Assembly (NCBI GenBank): GCA_003762715.1
Contig: RIBJ01000036.1
Location: 1-64,000, forward strand
Direction: 5' to 3'
Source of the DNA: Muribaculaceae bacterium Isolate-104 (HZI)
GTDB taxonomy: Bacteria > Bacteroidota > Bacteroidia > Bacteroidales > Muribaculaceae
Length of the DNA stretch: 64,000 nucleotides
Position 1 is the first letter of the stretch. Each line of letters opens with the position of its first letter. Of this stretch, positions 20,947 through 29,823 are shown piece by piece. The translations under genes and the position numbers were made by a program. The notes beneath the pieces were generated by a model. It saw only the letters and a program-made list of their open reading frames with translations, ran no database searches and was not told where the DNA came from.

Positions 20947-23199
20947 TCAATCGGCTTGCCCGAAATTCATTCTCAGAGTCACGCCCCACATCACAGGCAT
21001 TCCCCTCTGACAGAAGGTATTGCCAACAGATTTGAAGCTAAACACCTTATAGTCCGTTCCTGTAAGGTTTTTGCCCCAAAGCTCGAGCCTTGCCCATTTA
21101 TATTTTACAGCCACCGAACCTCCGGCTAACGCATAGAACGGCTGCTGCCTTGTATTTTCTTCATCCCAGAAAATTTTACCTACGCCCCGCACATTGGCAT
21201 TGAACTCCACACAGTCAACAAACTTTGACAGCGGCAACGAATAGGTCACCCCGGCAAAAAAAGTATTTCTCGGCGCATATGGCACAAACTTGCCGCTCAA
21301 ATCAGCGATACCGTTGTCAAACCTGCTGAATGTCGCATGTGTGTAGCCATATGAAGCATTAAACATCCAGTGATTGTCCGGAGCATAGCTCACCTGCGCT
21401 TCCGCGCCATAACTGCGGCTCTTACCGGCATTTGTGGTTATACGCCCCGTTGTGGTTCCATCGGGAAATGTGGTCACCTGCTGGTTTCTGCAATCAATAT
21501 AAAATACGGCGATATCCGTAAGAACTTTGCCTCCGGCACAAACTATATGCCCGCCGACCTCGTAGTTCCAGCTCTTTTCCGGCTCATATCCCACAATATC
21601 GTCAATGTCGTATTTCATTCCAAGCCCCATCATGCCCATTATCCGCTGCTGAAGCACATCACTGAACATCTGAGTATTGAATCCTCCCGATTTATATCCT
21701 TTGCCTACCGACACATAAACATTGCTTTGCGAATGCATAGGCAACGCATACGAAACCGTAGCTTTGGGCAAAAATTCCAGAAATGTCTTATGAAGGCGAC
21801 CTCTGTCATCAATATTGACAGGCTCGTATGAATACACCTTTATATTATCAGGGTTTGTGGCATCGTACACAGTATATCCCGTGTTGGCTGTACTCCGGTA
21901 ACGAAGCCCTACCCGCTCAAAATCAAGACGCATGCCGAGCGACAGATTCCACCTTCCCGCCTTGAACTCGCTTTCATGGTACACCGCCGCGCCCCATGAA
22001 GGCATGTCAAAATCGCTTCCAAGCACAAAACTGCGGTCGTTCCACCGAATAGGATAATCGGGGTTGACAGCATTACGTTTTTCTTCTATAAGACGCTCTA
22101 TGCCATGATTACGAAATGTCACAGGTGCGTCCATATCCGTGCTTTTATAGAATCCAAACGCTCCTGCGAGCCACCGGTACGACTTTCCGGCACGCCCTCG
22201 CGCTATTACATCTTGTGTCAACGCCCATTCATGTCTTTTCTGAGTCAGCGTAAAATAGTCAAGCGGAAGAAAGTCCTGATCAAGCGTCATATTGTCGTCT
22301 ATGTACTGAACGCTTGTGATGCCCGACAAAGACCAGTTGTTACCGGTGTACTTTATTGTAAGTCCGTCAGCAAAACTATTTCGCCGATAAAAACAGGTGT
22401 CATTATAGTTGATTTCGCCACTGCCCTCATAGGCATACGGATAACCGGCAGAACGAGACAGAGCTATCCATGCGCTATTCTCGACTTTCAGCCGTGGTGC
22501 GGGACGCCAGTCGGTTTTCCACCTGAGACTTCCACCCTTCTCACGGTCTGCCTTGTGACCGAGATACTCATTGGTGAACACACCACCGAAATAATGAAAA
22601 TCTCCGACAAAAGCCATTCCGAGATTCGGTTTTATAAGCTGGTAGTGACTCAGCGCCATGCGCAACAGATTGCCCTTGCCGGTCTCAGCCATCACACGGC
22701 TCCCCTGGTAATTCAAGGGAGATATTGTATATATATTGATAAGCCCTCCCATTGTGTTTCGTCCGTAGAGCGTGCTTTGCGGACCGCGAATCACTTCGAT
22801 ACGCGCTATATCGGGCATGTCAAAATCATAATTGTCTTTATTCAGGAAAGGCACATTGTCAACATTCAGCCCTACCACTGGCTGGTCTATACGCGCTCCT
22901 ATGCCACGCACATATATGCTTGATGTCATACGGCTGCCATACTGCGGTATATAAAAATTAGGAGCCACCTCGCTTGCGCCCTTGATATTGGACATATCCA
23001 GACGCTCAATCTGACTGCGGTTGATAATCGTTGACGCAAGCGGATGTAACGTAAGGTCTGCCTTCTGTTTTATCGCTGTCACCGTCACCTCTCCAAGAGT
23101 GCTTTCTACCGAATGGGCAGTATCTGCCGACGCCGTTCCGCGCGCCTGCGGCACACAAAAGAGCCATAACAGCATAGACAGCAGTGCGTATTGCTTCAT
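20947..23199 (-). CDS. TonB-dependent outer-membrane receptor
   Basis: Outer-membrane beta-barrel transporter driven by TonB. The 750 residues comprise a signal peptide (about 1-20), a TonB-box-like EVTVTA near residue 37, a plug domain (about 55-170) with IEVIRGPQSTLYGRNTMGG, and a 22-strand barrel ending in GVTLRMNFGQAD. There is no N-terminal carboxypeptidase-like domain and no SusD neighbour, so it is not a SusC-type glycan importer. The layout is closer to siderophore, haem or cobalamin receptors, but no residue shows which. A lipoprotein gene follows in the same transcript. A consensus promoter lies about 70 bases upstream and leaves no room for a cobalamin riboswitch. Confidence 0.92.
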   Translation of the reverse strand: MKQYALLSMLLWLFCVPQARGTASADTAHSVESTLGEVTVTAIKQKADLTLHPLASTIINRSQIERLDMSNIKGASEVAPNFYIPQYGSRMTSSIYVRGIGARIDQPVVGLNVDNVPFLNKDNYDFDMPDIARIEVIRGPQSTLYGRNTMGGLINIYTISPLNYQGSRVMAETGKGNLLRMALSHYQLIKPNLGMAFVGDFHYFGGVFTNEYLGHKADREKGGSLRWKTDWRPAPRLKVENSAWIALSRSAGYPYAYEGSGEINYNDTCFYRRNSFADGLTIKYTGNNWSLSGITSVQYIDDNMTLDQDFLPLDYFTLTQKRHEWALTQDVIARGRAGKSYRWLAGAFGFYKSTDMDAPVTFRNHGIERLIEEKRNAVNPDYPIRWNDRSFVLGSDFDMPSWGAAVYHESEFKAGRWNLSLGMRLDFERVGLRYRSTANTGYTVYDATNPDNIKVYSYEPVNIDDRGRLHKTFLEFLPKATVSYALPMHSQSNVYVSVGKGYKSGGFNTQMFSDVLQQRIMGMMGLGMKYDIDDIVGYEPEKSWNYEVGGHIVCAGGKVLTDIAVFYIDCRNQQVTTFPDGTTTGRITTNAGKSRSYGAEAQVSYAPDNHWMFNASYGYTHATFSRFDNGIADLSGKFVPYAPRNTFFAGVTYSLPLSKFVDCVEFNANVRGVGKIFWDEENTRQQPFYALAGGSVAVKYKWARLELWGKNLTGTDYKVFSFKSVGNTFCQRGMPVMWGVTLRMNFGQAD

Positions 23200-23272
23200 T
23201 ATCTGGTTGGTTATATTACTATGCGATGAATAGGATTAACAAAACAACAACCCCGGTTCGCTAATAGTTGTG

Positions 23273-23303
23273 CAAAGATAGTACATATTGGCGACATAGC
23301 CAA
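23273..23303 (-). promoter_or_regulatory. Promoter of the TonB-dependent receptor
   Basis: Minus strand: TATCTTTG (23280-23273) fits TAnnTTTG, with TTG at 23303-23301, 20 bases upstream. Predicted leader is about 65-70 bases. Confidence 0.65.
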
Positions 23304-23422
23304 CTAATGCCCCCATATCAGTTGCAAATCCGTTCAGTATTCACATTTATTACTTAACAACCTCCAAACCTCTACAAAATGCATTAAAATGCAAAAATAT
23401 TACATAAGCCTGTGCGCCAAAC

Positions 23423-23452
23423 TTGTTGTTTCGGAGGTTTTTACTACTTTTG
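23423..23452 (+). promoter_or_regulatory. aroE: Promoter of aroE
   Basis: TACTTTTG (23445-23452) fits TAnnTTTG, with TTG at 23423-23425, 19 bases upstream. The predicted start site is about 20-25 bases before the aroE ATG. Confidence 0.65.
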
Positions 23453-23480
23453 CCGTCGCAAATAACTATTCCACCATAAA

Positions 23481-24236
23481 ATGAATAAACAGCCAGCCAA
23501 ACTATATGGTCTGATCGGCTACCCCCTCGGACATTCGTTTTCTCAGGACTACTTCAACAAAATGTTTGAATCGGAAGGCATAGATGCCGGATACCTTAAT
23601 TTCGAACTGCCTGACATTGGAGACCTTATGGAAGCCATAGCTCAGTACCCCAACCTGTGCGGGCTAAATGTCACAATCCCTTATAAAGAACAAGTAATCC
23701 CTTATATGGACGAAATGGACTCTGTCGCTGCCGAGATAGGGGCGGTAAACGTTATAAAGTTTTATGGTTCCGGAACTAATCTCAGACTGAAAGGCTACAA
23801 CAGCGATGTCATAGGATTTACCGATTCCATAGCTCCGTTTATAAACGACAAACGCAAAAAAGCGCTCGTTCTCGGAACCGGCGGCGCGGCAAAGGCTGTG
23901 TGTTACGGGCTCAGACAGCTCGGCTTAGAGGTGCAGAGCGTTTCTCGCACCAGCCGTCCAGGTGTCATATCCTATGGAGAGATTACTCCCGAGACAGTTG
24001 CAGACCACAAAGTCATTGTGAACACTACACCTCTGGGCATGTACCCGCATGTGGATTCCTGCCCGGACATTCCTTATAGCGCTCTGACTTCAGACCATTT
24101 GTGTTATGACCTGCTGTACAACCCTGATACCACTCTTTTCATGCGCAAAGCGGCTGAACATGGCGCCGAAACCAAGAACGGACTTGAAATGCTACTTCTT
24201 CAGGCTTTCGCGGCATGGCAAATCTGGAACCGATAA
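23481..24236 (+). CDS. aroE: Shikimate dehydrogenase
   Basis: Reduces 3-dehydroshikimate to shikimate with NADPH in aromatic amino acid synthesis, in the cytoplasm. It has 251 residues. The substrate motif GYPLGHSFSQ is near 14-23, the catalytic lysine is in NVTIPYKE (near 71), and the nucleotide loop is GTGGAAKAV (near 133). The last substrate contact is in KNGLEMLLLQA. The nucleotide domain is somewhat short but complete. It is first in a plus-strand run with the YeiH-type gene 20 bases later. Confidence 0.96.
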   Translation: MNKQPAKLYGLIGYPLGHSFSQDYFNKMFESEGIDAGYLNFELPDIGDLMEAIAQYPNLCGLNVTIPYKEQVIPYMDEMDSVAAEIGAVNVIKFYGSGTNLRLKGYNSDVIGFTDSIAPFINDKRKKALVLGTGGAAKAVCYGLRQLGLEVQSVSRTSRPGVISYGEITPETVADHKVIVNTTPLGMYPHVDSCPDIPYSALTSDHLCYDLLYNPDTTLFMRKAAEHGAETKNGLEMLLLQAFAAWQIWNR

Positions 24237-24256
24237 ACACAACCATATACCTTAAA

Positions 24257-25243
24257 ATGAAAGAACCACAGCAAAAAACTAAAAAGGTGTTCATGCCCCG
24301 GACAGCAAAGGCTGTTTATATAATCCTTATAATACTGTGTCTGTTCCCGTTTGACAAATTAGGGCTAAAACAGTATATTACTCCGGCTGTAGCACTGTTC
24401 TTGGGTCTTATATACGCCATGATTTTTGCCTGCCCGTACCCGACATTCAACAAAAAAACCTCAAAATACCTGTTACAGGTATCTGTTGTGGGGCTCGGAT
24501 TCGGTATGAGCGTTACCGAATCGCTGAAATCAGGCAGCGAAGGCATGATGTTTACCGTAGCATCTGTTTTCGGAGTAATGGTCATCGGCATAATAGTCGG
24601 CTGGTGGATGCACCTCAACCGCAAGACGGCATATCTTATTTCGTCCGGCACCGCGATTTGCGGCGGCAGCGCCATAGCCGCAGTCGGACCGGTTCTCAAG
24701 GCGAACAGCAATGAAATGGCAGTGTCACTCGGTGTCATTTTTATACTCAACGCCATTGCACTGTTCATATTTCCCCCAATCGGTCACTTCTTTGAAATGT
24801 CGCAGGCTCAGTTCGGCACATGGGCGGCAATTGCAATACATGACACCTCATCTGTTGTAGGAGCCGGAGAGACTTATGGTCCCGACGCACTCAAACTCGC
24901 CACTCTTATCAAGCTCACTCGCGCCCTGTGGATTATTCCCCTTGCGTTCGTAACCATGCTGATGTTCCGCGACAAGACCGCAAAAGTAAGCATACCCTGG
25001 TTTATATTTTTATTCATACTCGCTATGGTGGTCAACACCTACTGCGGCTTACCGGCGGCAGTTTCCGAATGGTGTGTATGGCTTGCCAAAAGAGGACTTG
25101 TGCTCACATTGCTCCTTATCGGTGCCTCACTCGCTCCCTCCACTATAAAATCTGTGGGTGCGCGTCCGCTTCTGCTTGCTATAATATTGTGGATAGTCAT
25201 CGGCGCAAGCAGCTTCTTTGTAGTGCGCGCCACCATAGCATAA
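24257..25243 (+). CDS. YeiH/UPF0324-type membrane protein, putative anion exporter
   Basis: Integral membrane protein of the conserved hypothetical 698 family (YeiH, UPF0324), sometimes described as a putative sulfate exporter; the substrate is not established. From the chosen ATG (MKEPQQKTKK) it has 328 residues and about ten membrane helices. Family motifs GTAICGGSAIAAVGPV and AIHDTSSVVGAG are visible. An earlier in-frame ATG would overlap aroE by 22 bases and adds an unlikely leader, so the later ATG is preferred. Confidence 0.88.
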   Translation: MKEPQQKTKKVFMPRTAKAVYIILIILCLFPFDKLGLKQYITPAVALFLGLIYAMIFACPYPTFNKKTSKYLLQVSVVGLGFGMSVTESLKSGSEGMMFTVASVFGVMVIGIIVGWWMHLNRKTAYLISSGTAICGGSAIAAVGPVLKANSNEMAVSLGVIFILNAIALFIFPPIGHFFEMSQAQFGTWAAIAIHDTSSVVGAGETYGPDALKLATLIKLTRALWIIPLAFVTMLMFRDKTAKVSIPWFIFLFILAMVVNTYCGLPAAVSEWCVWLAKRGLVLTLLLIGASLAPSTIKSVGARPLLLAIILWIVIGASSFFVVRATIA

Positions 25244-25253
25244 ACCGGTTCTT

Positions 25254-27293
25254 TTGAAAGCGCCCTACTCCCTGGTACCGCTCTTGCCGGTGACAATTGC
25301 ATTCGCCACCGGTATTGCGATAATGTTTTCGGGAGTCGGATTTCTAATGTGTATTCTGCCGCTTGCAGCAGCCGTTGTGCTTGCTCTGAGCGGCAGAAAA
25401 TATTTTGCCGCGATAGCTGCAGCGGTGAGCCTCGGTGCCGCCGACATGTGGATACACACCCCGTCAGAGGAGATGCTTTCACAACTTCATGAATCAACAT
25501 ATGCCGAGTGTGATATTCTTTCGGTTCATGAAACCGAAAGCGCACGCCGCATTACGGCTATTGTGAGAAAAACAGGAATAGACTCTACCGGACTGCATGA
25601 AACAGCACCTTTAAAAGTTAGGGTTTATGTTCCTTCATTTCTGCCGGTAATAACTCCCGGCGACAGAGTGCTCTTTAAATGTGACTTCACTCCGCGAAGC
25701 TATATTGAACATGTACCTCGACAGCTTAACACCGCCGGAATACTTGCCAGACAAGGCATATGGGCACAGGCAACCGCAAAACCGGAAAACATAATACGGG
25801 TCGAGACATCTGCCGCATGGCGCATGAAATTCGTATCATTGCGCGAACACATCTCGTCACTGATACTGCGCAGCAGACTTTCCGGAGCGACAAAGGAATT
25901 TCTGGTAACCACCGTCATCGGCAATCCGGAGTATCTCGACAGAGAAGTGCGCGACAGTTTTGCCTCGGCGGGCATTGCGCATGTGCTGGCTCTCAGCGGT
26001 CTGCACGTCGGCATACTCGCTGCTTTCTGCTCTTTACTGTTTCTACCGCTCAGGCTGTCGTCTCGGCTACGACGCGCGCTGCCGTTGTGCATGATAGCGG
26101 TTTTGTGGTTGTTTGCCGCTGTAACCGGCATGTCTCCATCTGTGACCCGCGCCGTAATCATGGCAACGGTGCTTATAGGTGCCGGACTAATGCAACGCAG
26201 ACACAGCCCGTGGAACTCTCTTTGTCTGGCGGCTCTGCTGATTCTCGCATTTGACCCCGGAGCGCTGCTCAGCGTCAGCTTCCAGCTCAGTTTTGCCGCT
26301 GTAGCCGGGATACTTGCATTTGGAAACGCTCTTAACCCGGTGTCAAGGGCACACCCGCAGTACCATTCATTAGCCGGGCTGCTCGCCATGAGCGCCGGAG
26401 CCATGCTCGCCACCGCGCTACCAAGCATGTGGTATTTCCACCGTCTGCCGGTATGGTTTCTTCTCGCCAATGTTCTGACCGTTCCGCTTCTCACTCCACT
26501 TGTAGGCGGAGGTATGCTGCTTGTTCTTCTTGAAAGCGCAGGTGTGCATTGTGACACCCTGTGCCACATCCTTGACGCTATTTATAACGGTGTGCAGGGC
26601 ATTGCATCCGCGTGCGACTCTCTGCCGGCAAGCCACATCGACGGCATTTATCTGCCACTTCCGGTACTATTGTCCGGAATTGCGGCAGTAGCGCTTCTTG
26701 CTGCGGCTATCCACCTCAGAAAAAGAGCGTATGCTATAATGACATCAGTATGCGCGCTTGGTTCGGTTGCTGTATACGCGGCAACCCCTGCCGCAAATCC
26801 CAACGGAGTGTACATTGCCCCATCGACGTACCATACCGACATAATAGTAAGCTCCGCCACCGGACTTGACATAATAACGACCGCCCCGGCAAACGAACAC
26901 GCCGGCATAGCGGCGTCTGCCAGAATTGTTTACTCGGATTTCATGCTTGAAAGAGGAATAGATACCGTAGGGGTAGCAACCGGTGACATCAACACGGAGT
27001 ATGTGCACTACAACTACCCTGTTCTGACCGCCGGAAAGAAAACTTTATACATAGCCACCGGTAAAAACATTATCGCAAAGTCAGCAGTCAACGCCGACTA
27101 TGTTCTGGTGTGCCGTGGTTACACCGGCACTATTTCCGCTCTGTCGGACAAGGTCAGAGCCCGTTCCATAATTCTCAGCGGAGACCTCCACCCGTCGCGA
27201 CACAATAAATATGCCGACGAATGCGTTTCGCTCGGCATTGAATACATATCGCTCAAAAATCAGTCAGCAGGAAATCTTCTCGCAGCTGATTGA
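25254..27293 (+). CDS. comEC: ComEC/Rec2-type DNA uptake channel protein
   Basis: Membrane protein that in transformable bacteria moves single-stranded DNA across the inner membrane. It has 679 residues. An N-terminal DUF4131-like part with membrane helices (about 1-200) is followed by the Competence domain, with the hallmark VLALSGLHVGILAA near 245-258 and about seven more helices to about 500. The C-terminal 180 residues sit where other ComEC proteins have a metallo-beta-lactamase domain, but no HxHxDH metal motif is seen. It starts with TTG, 10 bases after the previous gene. Its last 41 bases overlap the convergent HPPK-like gene. Confidence 0.88.
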   Translation: MKAPYSLVPLLPVTIAFATGIAIMFSGVGFLMCILPLAAAVVLALSGRKYFAAIAAAVSLGAADMWIHTPSEEMLSQLHESTYAECDILSVHETESARRITAIVRKTGIDSTGLHETAPLKVRVYVPSFLPVITPGDRVLFKCDFTPRSYIEHVPRQLNTAGILARQGIWAQATAKPENIIRVETSAAWRMKFVSLREHISSLILRSRLSGATKEFLVTTVIGNPEYLDREVRDSFASAGIAHVLALSGLHVGILAAFCSLLFLPLRLSSRLRRALPLCMIAVLWLFAAVTGMSPSVTRAVIMATVLIGAGLMQRRHSPWNSLCLAALLILAFDPGALLSVSFQLSFAAVAGILAFGNALNPVSRAHPQYHSLAGLLAMSAGAMLATALPSMWYFHRLPVWFLLANVLTVPLLTPLVGGGMLLVLLESAGVHCDTLCHILDAIYNGVQGIASACDSLPASHIDGIYLPLPVLLSGIAAVALLAAAIHLRKRAYAIMTSVCALGSVAVYAATPAANPNGVYIAPSTYHTDIIVSSATGLDIITTAPANEHAGIAASARIVYSDFMLERGIDTVGVATGDINTEYVHYNYPVLTAGKKTLYIATGKNIIAKSAVNADYVLVCRGYTGTISALSDKVRARSIILSGDLHPSRHNKYADECVSLGIEYISLKNQSAGNLLAAD

Positions 27294-27663
27294 AGCCTCT
27301 TTTGAAATATTCACGAGAGAAATCTGCCGGGCGCAGCACCTCTCCGCCGTATGCCACCGGATCAAGGTCTATTTCCACCACATGAGCCGCACCCTCACGC
27401 CTGCAGCGTGTGCGTCCGAGACTGTTCTCTATCCCCTTGCACACCTCCGACAACGCTGCCGCACTTCCGCAGAAAAAACCGGTAGCCACTGCGTTAAGGT
27501 AATCGGCATCCACGCCGTTCAGCGCAGGGGTTGTATACGGCTCCGACTGCAAGTACTCACCCAGAACCTTAGACAACTCTGCTGACGCCGCCGCCACAAA
27601 CCTGTCTTTGAGGCTATGATTGCTGCCTATTGAAATCCACACCCGGCGCGGCTCACAAGTCAT
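27253..27663 (-). CDS. HPPK (FolK)-like protein, divergent
   Basis: Resembles 6-hydroxymethyl-7,8-dihydropterin pyrophosphokinase of folate synthesis. The 136 residues show an N-terminal ISIGSN, a middle DYLNAVATGF, and EIDLDPVAYGG, where the DLD matches the metal-binding aspartates. The usual basic GPRT part just before DLD is replaced by AAHVVE, and the protein is shorter than the usual 155-165 residues, so pterin kinase activity is uncertain. It overlaps the upstream tex gene by 11 bases and the convergent comEC end by 41 bases. Confidence 0.75.
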   Translation of the reverse strand: MTCEPRRVWISIGSNHSLKDRFVAAASAELSKVLGEYLQSEPYTTPALNGVDADYLNAVATGFFCGSAAALSEVCKGIENSLGRTRCRREGAAHVVEIDLDPVAYGGEVLRPADFSREYFKRGFNQLREDFLLTDF

Positions 27664-29803
27664 TCTGTCGCACTCCTCTCATTGACAGCGCCACACGTCC
27701 GCGCTGAGCGTCCACATCAATAACCTTTACCCGCACCCGCTGTCCGACTTTCACCAGACCGGAGGGGTCGCTGACAAAATCTTCAGACAACTGCGAGATG
27801 TGTACGAGACCGTTTATTTTCAGCCCTATGTCCACAAAAGCTCCGAAGGCTGTGATGTTGTTTACCTTGCCTACAATCTCAAGACCGATGTGCAGGTCGG
27901 CAATCGCCGCCACATCCGGGTCGAATATTCGGGTCTCCTCCTCTTTCACACGCGGGTCGCGCGCGGGACGCTGCAGTTCGGCAACTATGTCATTGAGAGT
28001 GGGCATTCCGGTGTAACGGTCAATGTATCTTTCAAGGTCCAGCGATTCGAGCTTTGCCTTGTTGCGTATGAGGTCTTTGGGCTCGACACCGCAATCTCCC
28101 GCCATACGCTCCACGAGCTGATAGCGTTCGGGGTGCACCCCTGTGGCATCAAGTGGGTTGCTGCCCCCTGTTATACGAAGAAACGGCGCACACTGCTCGA
28201 AAGTCTTTTTGCCCATGCGCGGCACTTCGAGCAAATCGCCACGACAGCCAAACCTGCCTTTGGCAGTTCTCGCCTCCACAATATTGCCTGCGAGGGAGGG
28301 ACCTATGCCGGACACCTTGGACAGCAGTTCCACCGAAGCGGTATTCACATCAACTCCCACAGCGTTCACACAATGCTCCACCGTAAAGTCCAAAGCATCT
28401 TTCAACGCCGACTGATTCACATCATGCTGATACTGCCCTACCCCTATCGACTTGGGGTCAATTTTCACCAGTTCGGCAAGCGGGTCAAGAAGACGCCGGC
28501 CTATAGACACCGCGCCACGCAGGGTTATGTCCAAATCGGGAAACTCGCGGCGAGCGGTTTCCGATGCCGAGTATATGCTTGCTCCGCTTTCGCTGACGAG
28601 CACTGTTGTGACATTTCGCGGGAAAGTGACATCGCGCAGAAAACTCATGGTTTCGCGCGAAGCCGTGCCGTCACCTACCGCTATGACATCTATGCCGAGA
28701 CGACCGACCATTGTACACAGCACATCGGCGGCGCCATACATATCGTTTACCGGCGCGCACGGATAAACCACATCGGTTGCCATAAGAGCGCCCTGCTCGT
28801 CTATGCACGCCACCTTACAGCCGTTCTTAAATCCGGGGTCTATAGCCATCACTCTTTTTCTGCCGAGCGGCGGAGCCATAAGCAGCTGCTGCACATTGTC
28901 GGCAAAAACCGAAATTGCTGCGGCATCGGCTTTTTCTTTGGCTGCCTGTGCCGACTCCGCCTCTATCGAGGGGCGCAAAAGCCTTTTGTAACCGTCGCGC
29001 ACGGCATCCCTGACAATATCGGTGCATTTCTCCGAAGCCCCGTGCCGTACAAACATACGACAAAGCCTCTCCACCATCTCGTCGTCGTCAATCGATATGG
29101 CTACTTTAAGAAAACCCTCTTCCTCGCCCCGCCGCACAGCAAGATAGTTGTGCGAGCTTGCAAGACGCAACGGTTTGGAAAAGTCAAAATATGAACGGTA
29201 TTTGTCACCGGCTTCCTCCTTGCCTTTGACAACCTTGGAGGTGAGCTGCGCCGAGCGTGCAAACTTTGAACGCACAAGGTTTCGGGATTTCTCGCTTTCG
29301 CTCACCCATTCGGCAATGATGTCCGAGGCACCGGCTATGGCATCCTCAGCCGAATCCACCTCACCGCCCACATAATGCGAAGCGGCTTTCAACGGGTCTG
29401 CCGTTTTCTGCGCCATCACAATTCTTGCAAGCGGTTCAAGCCCGTTTTCACGGGCGGCGGTAGCGCGCGTGCGCCTCCTCGGCCGGTATGGCAAATAGAT
29501 ATCTTCAATCTCAGCCGGGTCAAGCGAGGAGGCGAGCCTTAAGGCGAGCTCCTCGGTGAGCACACCCTGCATCGACAGAGTTCCGGCTATAAATTCCTTT
29601 CGCTTTTCAAGTTCGTCCAGAGCCACGGCATTTGTACGGATACTGTTCAAAGCCACCTCGTCGAGCGACCCCGTGGCTTCCTTGCGGTACCGTGCTATGA
29701 ACGGTATTGTAGCTCCGTCGGCAAACAGGCGCAGCACAGCGGCTACCTGCTTGCGGGGAATATTTAACTTATCGCTGATTACTTGTGCGGCATCAAGAGG
29801 CAT
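27653..29803 (-). CDS. tex: Tex-family RNA-binding transcription accessory protein
   Basis: Cytoplasmic nucleic-acid-binding protein linked to transcription and stress tolerance. The 716 residues show the Tex order: N-terminal helical domain (about 1-190, IPFIARYRKEATG), YqgF-like domain (about 320-450, AIDPGFKNGCKVACID), helix-hairpin-helix pair (about 490-560, VELLSKVSGIGPSLAGNIV) and a C-terminal S1 domain (about 640-712, VNNITAFGAFVDIG). It starts 20 bases after the metallophosphoesterase gene and overlaps the HPPK-like gene at its end. Confidence 0.96.
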   Translation of the reverse strand: MPLDAAQVISDKLNIPRKQVAAVLRLFADGATIPFIARYRKEATGSLDEVALNSIRTNAVALDELEKRKEFIAGTLSMQGVLTEELALRLASSLDPAEIEDIYLPYRPRRRTRATAARENGLEPLARIVMAQKTADPLKAASHYVGGEVDSAEDAIAGASDIIAEWVSESEKSRNLVRSKFARSAQLTSKVVKGKEEAGDKYRSYFDFSKPLRLASSHNYLAVRRGEEEGFLKVAISIDDDEMVERLCRMFVRHGASEKCTDIVRDAVRDGYKRLLRPSIEAESAQAAKEKADAAAISVFADNVQQLLMAPPLGRKRVMAIDPGFKNGCKVACIDEQGALMATDVVYPCAPVNDMYGAADVLCTMVGRLGIDVIAVGDGTASRETMSFLRDVTFPRNVTTVLVSESGASIYSASETARREFPDLDITLRGAVSIGRRLLDPLAELVKIDPKSIGVGQYQHDVNQSALKDALDFTVEHCVNAVGVDVNTASVELLSKVSGIGPSLAGNIVEARTAKGRFGCRGDLLEVPRMGKKTFEQCAPFLRITGGSNPLDATGVHPERYQLVERMAGDCGVEPKDLIRNKAKLESLDLERYIDRYTGMPTLNDIVAELQRPARDPRVKEEETRIFDPDVAAIADLHIGLEIVGKVNNITAFGAFVDIGLKINGLVHISQLSEDFVSDPSGLVKVGQRVRVKVIDVDAQRGRVALSMRGVRQNDL

Positions 29804-29823
29804 CGTGTAAAAAGTTTTTTAAG

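Noticed and set aside
23200-23480. Cobalamin or other riboswitch upstream of the TonB-dependent receptor
   Set aside because: The consensus promoter leaves a leader of about 70 bases, too short, and no conserved box was seen.
25700-26569. Minus-strand frame of 289 codons opposite comEC
   Set aside because: Composition artefact; the comEC frame has the family motifs.
27800-29194. Plus-strand frame of 464 codons opposite tex
   Set aside because: Shadow of the tex gene; the product is rich in His, Cys and Arg with no domain.
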